Part shown: positions 9,708-17,270 of the stretch, piece after piece
How the letters are laid out: each line of letters begins with the position of its first letter
How positions within the stretch are numbered: the first letter of the stretch is position 1
Assembly (NCBI RefSeq): GCF_005869225.1
Contig: NZ_SWFP01000001.1
Span: 62,001 to 126,000 of the forward strand
Length of the DNA: 64,000 nt
Source of the DNA: Dyadobacter bucti
GTDB lineage: Bacteria; Bacteroidota; Bacteroidia; Cytophagales; Spirosomataceae
Direction: 5' to 3'
Position numbers and translations under genes: made by a program
The notes under the pieces: model-generated
What the model saw: only the letters and a program-made list of their open reading frames with translations
Told to the model about the DNA's origin: nothing
Database searches by the model: none

Positions 9708-11083
9708 GCCAGCCATTTTATCCTGCTATCAAAAACCCTTCTTTTTCCGGTATTATCGGTGTTTCCCAAACGGATATCACACCACCATCAGGCATATACG
9801 CACGTAATTGGGGTGCCGCAACCCACGAGGTAGCCGCAGGTGTGCACCGTCCGCTGATGCTCACCTGCACTACTTTTCAATCGTCACGGGATGCAAAACC
9901 GCTGGTACTGATCGGCGCGGACCTGGGCTGGTGGAAAAGTAAGGAAGATGAGCTTTTTTTGCGCCAGGGCGTATTGGAAGCATTGGAAATTGAATCTCCC
10001 CAATTGATGCTCTGCCTGTCGCATACGCATGCGGGGCCGAGCCTTTTCAGGGAGGATGAAAATAAGCCCGGCGGACAATTTATCGAACCATACCTGACAG
10101 AAATCCAACACAAGGCTATTGCAGCCATTAAAAAAGCACTTTCCTCTGCCACATCGGCTACGATCACCTGGAACTACGGAAAATGCGACCTGGCTACAAA
10201 CCGGGACCTGCCTGAGTACGGCAGCGAACGGCTGCTCGTCGCATACAATCCGTCGGCAGAGGCTGACGATACTTTGCTCGTGGGACGGATTTCGAACTCG
10301 CAAGATCAGCTATTAGGCACAATCGTGAATTATGCCTGTCATCCCACCACGCTTGCCTGGGACAACCAACTGATCTCACCGGATTACATTGGTGCAATGC
10401 GGGAAACTATTGAAAACCAGACACATGCCCCATGCCTGTTTTTGCAGGGAGCTTCCGGCGAGCTTGCCCCCAGGGAACAATATGTGGGCGATGTGGCGAT
10501 TGCGGATACTTACGGACGGCAGCTCGGTTATGCAGCATTGTCGGCGCTCGAAGGCATGCCACCAGCCAAAAGCCAGTTGATTTTTAAAGGTGCGGTGGAA
10601 TCCGGCGCGCCTCTCGGAATCTGGGAAACGGCTGACTACGAACCGTCAAATCATTGCTCGGCAGAGATGACCGGGGTCGAATTTCCCTTGAAGCAGCTCC
10701 CGACATTGGCCGAAATTGAAAAAGAATGGGCGGCTTGCGAGGATAATGTTTTGAAAGAAAGACTCTGGCGCAAACGGGGAATCCGGAAAACAGTTGGCGA
10801 CGGGGTAACTTCCGTAATGCCGCTCTGGGTCTGGAAACTGGGTGATTCGTTTCTGATCGGGCAGCCCAATGAAACCTATTCTTTGTTCCAAAAAACACTC
10901 CGTGATAAGCTATCGCCTCATGCAGTCGGTGTCATCAATATTGTGAACGGCTATGCAGGTTATCTGCCTCCGCAGGATTATTATTACAAAGATATGTATG
11001 CAGTGTGGCAAACCCCTTTCGAACATGGTTCGCTCGAAATGCTGATCGCAGTTTCGGTTGAAACGGCAAAAAAAATGATTTAA
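9704..11083 (+). CDS. Neutral/alkaline ceramidase-like hydrolase, cytoplasmic
   Basis: The 459-residue protein resembles the N-terminal catalytic domain of neutral/alkaline (non-lysosomal) ceramidases. It has the early GVSQTDITPPSG stretch, SHTHAGPSL with H107 and H109, NYACHPTTL with H213, and FLQGASGELAPR, matching zinc-binding and active-site segments of that family. True ceramidases are usually secreted and longer; this one has no signal peptide, so it probably hydrolyses an amide or ester in a small imported compound. Its start is fixed by the ATGA overlap with the SDR gene, and the symporter starts one base after its stop. Homologues inside carbohydrate operons are generally uncharacterised; the substrate here is unknown. 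Confidence 0.75.
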   Translation: MSQPFYPAIKNPSFSGIIGVSQTDITPPSGIYARNWGAATHEVAAGVHRPLMLTCTTFQSSRDAKPLVLIGADLGWWKSKEDELFLRQGVLEALEIESPQLMLCLSHTHAGPSLFREDENKPGGQFIEPYLTEIQHKAIAAIKKALSSATSATITWNYGKCDLATNRDLPEYGSERLLVAYNPSAEADDTLLVGRISNSQDQLLGTIVNYACHPTTLAWDNQLISPDYIGAMRETIENQTHAPCLFLQGASGELAPREQYVGDVAIADTYGRQLGYAALSALEGMPPAKSQLIFKGAVESGAPLGIWETADYEPSNHCSAEMTGVEFPLKQLPTLAEIEKEWAACEDNVLKERLWRKRGIRKTVGDGVTSVMPLWVWKLGDSFLIGQPNETYSLFQKTLRDKLSPHAVGVINIVNGYAGYLPPQDYYYKDMYAVWQTPFEHGSLEMLIAVSVETAKKMI

Positions 11084-11084
11084 A

Positions 11085-12656
11085 ATGAACCTGAACCTGA
11101 CTGCGCTGGACGCAACCATTTTCGGCGTTTACATTCTCGGTGTGCTTGCACTCGGCCTGTACGCGTCCCGAAAAGGGAAACAGACCAAAAGAGACTATTT
11201 TCTGGCCGGCGACAAACTGCCCTGGTGGATGATTGGCGGCAGTATCATTGCTTCCAATATCAGCAGCCATCATCTGGTGGGTGCTATGGGTGCCGCGTAC
11301 AGCCGGGGATTTGTGGTCATAGCTATGGAATGGGGTGCTATTCTGATGGGTTTCAATGCCTTGCTCTGGATCTTTCTCCCTTTTTATATCAGAAACGGAT
11401 TTTACACCATACCTGAATTCCTCCACAAACGATTTGGAACGGCTGCACGTACCACCTATGCAGGCCTCATCCTGCTGACTTATGTGTTTGTCGAGATCAG
11501 CGCGGTGCTGTACCTGGGCGCATTGTCGCTGCACAGCCTGCTCAATATCCCTGTTTTTGCCAGTGTGCTCGTACTGGCGCTGCTTACCGGCGTTTATACG
11601 ATTTCAGGAGGGTTAAGGGCGGTTATCTGGACAGAAATGCTGCAACTGGGCGTTCTCGTCATGGGCGGGATCATACTTACTGTCGCAACCGTGAAAGCAG
11701 CCGGAGGTATTGAATCAGTATTGGAAACATCCAAAGACTGGGAGCTGATCCTCCCGGCCAGCGATCCCGATTTTCCCTGGACCATGTATCTGGGCGGGGC
11801 GCTTTGTATCAGTATCTTTTACTGCGCTACCAACCAGTTTATCGTGCAGCGGGTACTTGCGGCAAAAAATGAATGGCACGCGAGAATGGGCGTTATTTTT
11901 GGTGATTATCTCAAATTTCTCGTGCCGCTGATCATTACCGTTCCGGCACTGGTTGCTCCGAAACTTATTCCCCACCTCGACAATCCTGACCTTCTTTTCC
12001 CGACACTGGTCGGCACCTTGCTACCATCGGGGCTGGTGGGGCTGGTCATGGCCGGCCTGATAGCCGCAGTAATGTCGCACCTTTCCGGCGCGATCAATTC
12101 CTGCACGACCATTCTGACAGTGGATGTTTTCCTGCCTTATTTCAGTAAAAATGCCACCGAAGCCGAAGCCGTACGTTTCGGCAGGATCTCCGGGGGCGTG
12201 ATCATTGTCGTCGGTATTCTGTGCACAGGCGTGCTGATGAGCTACTCCGACAAACCCATTTTCATATACCTGATGAATGCATACGGTCTGTTCACACCCG
12301 GGATAGCGACGATGTTTTTGCTTGGGATTTTATGGAAACGCACTACACAGCAAGGCGCTCTGACAGCTGGTATCCTTACTATTCCCCTATCAATCCTGAT
12401 TGAATTCGTATTCCCGCAAATGCCATTTTTTAACCGTACCGGCATTGTTTTCTGGACTTGTATGGCCATGTGCGTGCTGGTAAGCCTGGTCACGAAACCC
12501 AAACCGGAAGCAGAACTCGCCGGGCTGATCTGGAACAAGGAAAGCCTTTCGCTATTGCCAGAAGAACGTGAACAGCAGCGCGGCCTGAAGAACCCGTTCA
12601 TCTGGTGGGCGATCATCACGGCCATTGTACTCTATTTTTATGTGCGCTACGCATGA
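11085..12656 (+). CDS. Sodium:solute symporter (SSS family)
   Basis: The 523-residue inner-membrane protein has about 13 hydrophobic segments and SSS-family features: an N-terminal ATIFGVYILGVLALGLYASR helix, then RDYFLAGDKLPWWMIGGSII, TIPEFLHKRFG, and a sodium-site-like segment VMAGLIAAVMSHLSGAINSC near residue 330. It should carry a sugar, sugar acid or similar small molecule from periplasm to cytoplasm, completing the path from SusCD across the inner membrane. It starts one base after the hydrolase gene and its stop overlaps the next start in ATGA at 12653-12656. Confidence 0.92.
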   Translation: MNLNLTALDATIFGVYILGVLALGLYASRKGKQTKRDYFLAGDKLPWWMIGGSIIASNISSHHLVGAMGAAYSRGFVVIAMEWGAILMGFNALLWIFLPFYIRNGFYTIPEFLHKRFGTAARTTYAGLILLTYVFVEISAVLYLGALSLHSLLNIPVFASVLVLALLTGVYTISGGLRAVIWTEMLQLGVLVMGGIILTVATVKAAGGIESVLETSKDWELILPASDPDFPWTMYLGGALCISIFYCATNQFIVQRVLAAKNEWHARMGVIFGDYLKFLVPLIITVPALVAPKLIPHLDNPDLLFPTLVGTLLPSGLVGLVMAGLIAAVMSHLSGAINSCTTILTVDVFLPYFSKNATEAEAVRFGRISGGVIIVVGILCTGVLMSYSDKPIFIYLMNAYGLFTPGIATMFLLGILWKRTTQQGALTAGILTIPLSILIEFVFPQMPFFNRTGIVFWTCMAMCVLVSLVTKPKPEAELAGLIWNKESLSLLPEEREQQRGLKNPFIWWAIITAIVLYFYVRYA

Positions 12657-13528
12657 ACTGGGAGGTTGTCAACAGTCACAGATGCACGCTGGGTGAAAGT
12701 CCGGTTTGGGACGCAAAAGCGCAACGGCTTCTATGGGTCGACATTCCGGAAGGCGAAGTCCATTCTTATTTTCCCGATACCGGTCAGCACAGCATTTATC
12801 CAACCGGTACACAAATCGGTGCCATTGCCCTGAGGAAATCCGGTGGTTTGATCGGCGCTGCTGCTGATGGTTTTTTCAGGTTTGACATAAATACTCAAAC
12901 CCGTGAATTTATCTCCGACCCTGAGGTGCATTTGCCGGGCAATCGTTTCAATGATGGCAAATGTGATCCGGCCGGGAGGTTTTGGGCAGGCAGCATGTCT
13001 ATGAACAATGAGCCGGGACGTGGGAAATTGTATTGTCTTGAAAAAGATCTTTCCATTTCGATAAAGCTTGCCAACATAGGTTGTTCAAACGGCCTTGCAT
13101 GGAGCCCCGACCACCGGAAATTTTATTATATCGATACGCTTGCACAGCATGTGATGGGCTATGACTATGCTACCGCAACCGGAGAAATCAGCAATCCGGA
13201 AATTATCCTGAACATTCCCAAAGCTACCGGTTACCCCGACGGCATGACAATCGACTCCCAAGGTATGCTTTGGATTGCTGTCTGGGGTGCGTCCAAAGTC
13301 ATACGCTGCAATCCCGCCAACGGATTTATACTGAACGAAATACACTTTCCGGCAACCCAGGTCACCTCATGTACATTCGGAGGCGAAAATCTGGACGAAC
13401 TCTATGTCACTTCTGCCTGCGCCGGATTAACCCGAAAACAGCTTGACAGCCAGCCGCTTGCAGGCAAGTTGTTTGTCGTGAGAGATATTCGATGCAGCGG
13501 GGTCCGTGCCGATAGGTTTGCAGGGTAA
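12653..13528 (+). CDS. SMP-30/gluconolactonase-type lactonase
   Basis: The ATG at 12653 overlaps the symporter stop and yields 291 residues, the usual length of SMP-30/LRE-family six-bladed propellers. Visible landmarks are the metal-ligand Glu of LGESPVWD (E15), FNDGKCDPAGRFWAGSM near residue 100, CSNGLAWSPD near 145 and YPDGMTIDSQGMLWIAVWG near 195. These supply the divalent metal site in gluconolactonase and regucalcin relatives. It should open a sugar lactone to the free acid, which would be the substrate of the enolase-type dehydratase in this operon. It is the last gene of the unit; no clear terminator was found downstream. Confidence 0.9.
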   Translation: MNWEVVNSHRCTLGESPVWDAKAQRLLWVDIPEGEVHSYFPDTGQHSIYPTGTQIGAIALRKSGGLIGAAADGFFRFDINTQTREFISDPEVHLPGNRFNDGKCDPAGRFWAGSMSMNNEPGRGKLYCLEKDLSISIKLANIGCSNGLAWSPDHRKFYYIDTLAQHVMGYDYATATGEISNPEIILNIPKATGYPDGMTIDSQGMLWIAVWGASKVIRCNPANGFILNEIHFPATQVTSCTFGGENLDELYVTSACAGLTRKQLDSQPLAGKLFVVRDIRCSGVRADRFAG

Positions 13529-13667
13529 ACAGCAGCCCAAAGAATCTTCCTATTATTTCACGAAAACCAGAAAAGCACCGCATCTTCTACCGATAGATAC
13601 TTCAGATCAACCGACGGCTAAATACTACCCACATTGTAGTGAAAAACGGAATGAAAAATACTTTTTG

Positions 13668-13686
13668 ATTATACAAATCGTATAAT
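13668..13686 (+). promoter_or_regulatory. Perfect inverted repeat, likely operator of the toxin-antitoxin pair
   Basis: ATTATAC at 13668-13674 and its exact reverse complement GTATAAT at 13680-13686 are separated by five bases. The repeat lies 25 bases before the first gene of the pair, just upstream of TATCTTCG (13693-13700), a 7-of-8 match to the Bacteroidota -7 element, and just after a TTTG at 13664-13667. Antitoxins of this type commonly repress their own promoter through such repeats, so autoregulation is the natural reading. Confidence 0.55.
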
Positions 13687-13711
13687 TTTTCATATCTTCG
13701 TAGAGGCTTTT

Positions 13712-14221
13712 ATGAAAGTCAACATCATCAGGCTAAAAGACAATCAGCGCGTCGAATCAAACATTATCAAACCAAACGGGCTTCCACTTCCTAATCTGGG
13801 TGACGGCTGGCGGTTTAACTTTGAGAAACATTCAAAGGGCACCTTTAATGAAACCTTTGTTTTAATCACCGACGAAATGCCTCAGGAAATCGAAGGCTGC
13901 CTGATATTCAGGTTGGAAAAAGGTGAGCCCTATATGGCATACATTGAAACGGCGCCGCATAACAAGGGTGCTAGCAGGCGTTTTGACAAAGTGGCCGGGT
14001 GCCTGATCGCCTTTGCCTGCCGACTTAGTTTTATTCATGGCGAGGGCCATTTTAAAGGCTGGCTGGCATTCGACGTATTGGAAATGTATAAGGACGATAA
14101 GGTTAAACTGATGAGCATGTACTGTCAGAAATACGGTGCCCTGAAATGGGGAGAAACTACGATGGTAATATCGCCGGAAGCCGGTGAAAGATTAATTAAT
14201 CAATATCTTGAATCAGAATAA
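13712..14221 (+). CDS. GNAT-fold-like protein, putative toxin
   Basis: The 169-residue protein has no signal peptide. Its second half looks like a GNAT acetyltransferase core: IETAPHNKGASRRF (residues 78-91) resembles the acyl-CoA pyrophosphate-binding turn, a helix follows (VAGCLIAFACRLS), then a GHFKGWLAFDVL strand, a MYCQKYGALKWG segment (136-147) as in GNAT C-termini, and a final MVISPEAGERLI. The next gene, a HigA-like HTH protein, begins at the base right after this stop, and a perfect inverted repeat precedes this gene. The layout is that of a type II toxin-antitoxin operon with the toxin first. Toxicity is inferred from arrangement and fold; an ordinary small acetyltransferase is the alternative. 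Confidence 0.6.
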   Translation: MKVNIIRLKDNQRVESNIIKPNGLPLPNLGDGWRFNFEKHSKGTFNETFVLITDEMPQEIEGCLIFRLEKGEPYMAYIETAPHNKGASRRFDKVAGCLIAFACRLSFIHGEGHFKGWLAFDVLEMYKDDKVKLMSMYCQKYGALKWGETTMVISPEAGERLINQYLESE

Positions 14222-14692
14222 ATGGAAAAGACCAGAGAAATTGAACCGGAAGAAATTTGGGCCAGGAGCAAAGCCAAGGGCCTGAAAGAATTTATTGCAT
14301 CGGAGTCGGCGAAGCAAACGGACGAGCAAAAGCTTCGAAACGAGTTACTTGCGGTTAAATACCTCATGCAGGATTACATCGAAAGTGAGCATCCAAGCAA
14401 CCGTCTGCGTTTGATAGATTTTGTCAAAATGTATCTCAAAATATTAAATATCACACAGAAAACACTGGCCAATTTGTTTGAAATGAAGGATAGTAACCTG
14501 CATAAATATCTGGTCGGAGAAAGAAAACTCAATGCCGACCTTGTCCTCAAACTAAGCTCATTTTCGCACATTGATCCGGAATTCTGGTTCAGGATAGAGG
14601 TTAAGAATGAGCTGATTGAAATCAGAAACGAACAGGCGAAGGCAAAGGATTACCGGAAATACGATTATCGGAATTTATTGTCCAGGGGCTGA
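14222..14692 (+). CDS. HigA-like XRE-family HTH antitoxin
   Basis: The 156-residue protein has a charged N-terminal half (1-60), probably the toxin-binding part, and a Cro/C1-type helix-turn-helix at about 69-125. The segment NITQKTLANLFEMKDSNLHK is followed by a turn, YLVGERKLNADLVLKLS, and the HIDPEFWFRIE stretch that closely mimics HigA antitoxins. The ATG abuts the stop of the GNAT-like gene without a gap, so the two are translationally linked. Together with the repeat at 13668-13686 this suggests an autorepressing antitoxin. HigA usually pairs with a RelE-like HigB, so pairing with a GNAT-like partner is noteworthy. Confidence 0.7.
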   Translation: MEKTREIEPEEIWARSKAKGLKEFIASESAKQTDEQKLRNELLAVKYLMQDYIESEHPSNRLRLIDFVKMYLKILNITQKTLANLFEMKDSNLHKYLVGERKLNADLVLKLSSFSHIDPEFWFRIEVKNELIEIRNEQAKAKDYRKYDYRNLLSRG

Positions 14693-14808
14693 GGTTCCGG
14701 GCTGAGAATGATGACAAATACATGAATCTGCCGGCAATTGCCTACTTTTGCACCCGGATACGATACAATATCCAACAGCACCATTGCTAAGAAGTATTCA
14801 TATCGCTT

Positions 14809-15621
14809 TTGTTGAAATCCCCCATTTTACCAGCCGACGTTTTCTTCACGCCTTTTGAAGGATCCGCAAATGATTATCCTTTACCCGATAAATTCACTTT
14901 CCCTTTTGGTAACAATCCGCATCCACTCAGCGTACGAGCGGCTGAAATGCTGCAATTGCACCTTGAAAACCAGCGTGACTGGCAGCATAACTTTGGCTTA
15001 TCCAATGAGCCGGGAAACGTCATCGGTAAAATGTTTGGTGTGCTGGTGGTAGAGACCGAAACTAACGAAGTAGGGTACCTTGCGGCGTTTTCGGGGAAAC
15101 TCGCCGGCGGAAACCACCACGCCAAATTTGTGCCGCCCATCTTCGACGGGGTCACCAAAGGTGGTTTTCTGAATGCCGGGATGACAGAGCTTTCGAGGAT
15201 TAATGAGGAGATCAAAACACTCGTGGAGAACAAAGGGGAAGACCAGGAAATACAGCTCCGGGATCTGAAAGTATTGCGAAAAAAGCACTCCGTTTCTTTG
15301 CAGAACAAGATTTTCGACCAATATCATTTTCTGAACCAGACCGGCGACAGGAGAAGTTTACGGGAGATTTTTGCCGACGCCGCTTACAAAAATCCGCCCG
15401 CAGGCGCCGGTGAATGTGCTGCGCCCAAATTGCTTCAGTATGCTTTCGGGCACAAGATGAAACCGCTCGCACTGGCGGAATTCTGGTGGGGACTGTCTCC
15501 GAAATCGGACTTTTGGAAACATGGCCAATTTTATCCTGCATGCCGCGAAAAATGTGCGCCGATACTAGCCCACATGCTGGAAGGAATAGCAATGGAGGCT
15601 GAGCCGATCAGCGAAATATAA
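14809..15621 (+). CDS. Stand-alone N-terminal domain of large RluA-type pseudouridine synthase
   Basis: The 270-residue protein matches, from memory of the family, the N-terminal extension of roughly 550-residue RluA-family proteins. Characteristic segments are GYLAAFSGKLAGGNHHAKF, the Cys-rich GAGECAAPKLLQYAFGHKMK, LAEFWWGLSPKSDFWKHG and FYPACREKCAPILAHMLEG. The catalytic pseudouridine-synthase domain that normally follows is absent: the frame stops at 15621 and the next 270 bases code for nothing recognisable. No in-frame ATG precedes residue 46, so translation must begin at TTG 14809 or TTG 14812. The conserved Cys and His residues suggest metal or RNA binding. Whether it is a natural single-domain protein or a truncation cannot be settled here. 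Confidence 0.65.
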   Translation: MLKSPILPADVFFTPFEGSANDYPLPDKFTFPFGNNPHPLSVRAAEMLQLHLENQRDWQHNFGLSNEPGNVIGKMFGVLVVETETNEVGYLAAFSGKLAGGNHHAKFVPPIFDGVTKGGFLNAGMTELSRINEEIKTLVENKGEDQEIQLRDLKVLRKKHSVSLQNKIFDQYHFLNQTGDRRSLREIFADAAYKNPPAGAGECAAPKLLQYAFGHKMKPLALAEFWWGLSPKSDFWKHGQFYPACREKCAPILAHMLEGIAMEAEPISEI

Positions 15622-15643
15622 CCCGATATTCCAGTCACCTCGC

Positions 15644-15674
15644 CCTCCCCTGCTCAAGTCCGGAGCCGGGGAGG
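15644..15674 (+). repeat. Short GC-rich hairpin in the 15622-15892 gap
   Basis: CCTCCCC at 15644-15650 pairs with GGGGAGG at 15668-15674 across a 17-base loop. A second weak hairpin (GCAACA/TGTTGC) lies further right in the same gap. Neither has a good T-run. The GC-rich hairpin looks like a dispersed intergenic repeat, but only one copy is visible in this window. Nothing else was recognised in this 271-base gap. Confidence 0.3.
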
Positions 15675-15892
15675 AAGCAAAACCATTCCAGATAAATGAT
15701 GCGGGCGAAGTAGCTGATATTTTTCACCCCCGGTCGGAATTTCCGTCTTGGTTTTGCAACAGCCTCTCCGCCCGGTGTTGCATCGGATTTTTTAATCGCC
15801 AAATTGGATTTCCCTCCTTATTTCTTCTTACCAGATTCGTTGCGCCCCACCAGATCATGCTAATAACGATTCAGGGACGAGCTGAAAAAAAT

Positions 15893-16723
15893 CTAATAGA
15901 AGAATTGTTCTGAAATGATTTTCCCGTTTTTCACCTCGTACAGCATGATCTGGTTGTATTGAATCCTACCCAGATCCTTCACCGTTATATCTACCTCCCT
16001 CCCGACAGCAAAATGATTACCGCCTACGACGGGCTCCGTAGTGTAAGCCCGGTGTACCGCCTCTATCCGTTTTACAAAATCTTCACCTTTCCGGCGAACT
16101 GCTGCTTTTCCTTCCGCATTTTGAAACCAGGGGGAATTCTCCGGCTCAATACTCTTTACATCATTCTCAAAAAACTCATCCTGTATCTCGAACCACTTCT
16201 CCTCTCTCGCAAGCTCACTGAAACGCGCCGCCACTTCATGAACTGTATAGGCGGCAGTGTCCGAGTTCGGCAGTCCTTTGCCTGTCGTTATCAGGTTGAA
16301 AAGGCTGCGCTCGATGTACTGTGTCCAACCGTTTACGCAGGCGCCATAGCATTCGTATTCCGGAACCAGGCCTTCGTGGGTAAATTTGAGCTCAGTCTGA
16401 TTACTTTGTTCAGTGATCTCAAAACTAACCTTCGTCCCTATCCACTCACTTTTGTCGCTGGTAAAATTAAAATAGTTGTCCAAAACCAGCCAGACCATTT
16501 TCTTATCCTGTACCACTTCTATCAGTTTCATTCTGCACCTGTGCACGTCATGGTAACTATAAGTAAACTCGTCATTGAGCTTGGCTGTACCGCCTTTTAC
16601 TCCCTCAGACCACCAGCCTCGGACGTTGGTGATGGCATCGAATACTTCCTTGGGGCTTTGGTCTACCAAAACGATAATGGTGAAATCCTGTGTCGTCATT
16701 TTTTGATGATTTTTGATGGCCAT
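15893..16723 (-). CDS. SRPBCC (AHSA1-like) domain fused to a SnoaL/NTF2-like domain
   Basis: The 276-residue cytoplasmic protein has two parts. Residues about 9-155 form an AHSA1/START-like SRPBCC domain (DFTIIVLVDQSPKEVFDAI, then NVRGWWSEGVKGG, and a TELKFTHEGL strand). Residues about 160-276 look like a SnoaL/NTF2-type cone (HEVAARFSELAREEKWFEIQ, ending in LYEVKNGKIISEQFFY). Both folds enclose a hydrophobic cavity and bind small ligands. The two are common as separate proteins, and fusion suggests linked ligand handling. The function is unknown. Start may be residue 1 or the Met at residue 9 (MTTQDF). It stands alone on the reverse strand between forward genes. Confidence 0.75.
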   Translation of the reverse strand: MAIKNHQKMTTQDFTIIVLVDQSPKEVFDAITNVRGWWSEGVKGGTAKLNDEFTYSYHDVHRCRMKLIEVVQDKKMVWLVLDNYFNFTSDKSEWIGTKVSFEITEQSNQTELKFTHEGLVPEYECYGACVNGWTQYIERSLFNLITTGKGLPNSDTAAYTVHEVAARFSELAREEKWFEIQDEFFENDVKSIEPENSPWFQNAEGKAAVRRKGEDFVKRIEAVHRAYTTEPVVGGNHFAVGREVDITVKDLGRIQYNQIMLYEVKNGKIISEQFFY

Positions 16724-16903
16724 TGATTGTATGATGCAAATGTATTGTCTTAATCCTCCCCGGAAGAGGTGCTAAATGGACTTTGTAGCGGGCCGATCCG
16801 GACAATCTTACACTTTTATCTTCCGACGGTTACAAATTTTATATTCACCTGAATTACATCAACTGAAATTATTTGTATTATTAAAACAAAAAACTGCAAA
16901 GCC

Positions 16904-17257
16904 ATGAAAGTGATCCGAATTGGTATACTCTGCCTGATTTTTTTATCCTGTCAAAAGAAAGAAACCCCGGGCTGTGGGTGTGACGGACCTTCTGTAAAAG
17001 TTGTTGAAAACGTTCAGGCCAGCTATCTCGGCAACAGCCATTTTTTACTCCGGCTTACCAGCGAAACCGGCTCCCCTTATGAGGAAATAGTGAGGTCATG
17101 TACCCTGGACGAGGCATGGACGAAGACTGCGGAAATTACAAATCCAGATTACCTGATCAGTGCGGAATTGAAACGGGGATGCGGAGATACTCCTTCTTAT
17201 TCAAGTATTTATTTGCCCGACCAGTTTAAAATCATCAGCGCAGAAAAGGTTTTTTAA
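16904..17257 (+). CDS. Small hypothetical lipoprotein
   Basis: The 117-residue protein begins with a lipoprotein signal ending in the lipobox LSC (Cys near residue 17), followed by a Cys-rich start of the mature part (CGCDG). Further Cys residues at CTLDEAW and RGCGD suggest disulfides, so a periplasmic or outer-membrane location. No known family was recognised. It ends 13 bases before the serine hydrolase gene and may be co-transcribed with it. Confidence 0.65.
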   Translation: MKVIRIGILCLIFLSCQKKETPGCGCDGPSVKVVENVQASYLGNSHFLLRLTSETGSPYEEIVRSCTLDEAWTKTAEITNPDYLISAELKRGCGDTPSYSSIYLPDQFKIISAEKVF

Positions 17258-17270
17258 TGAAAAAGCAGAT

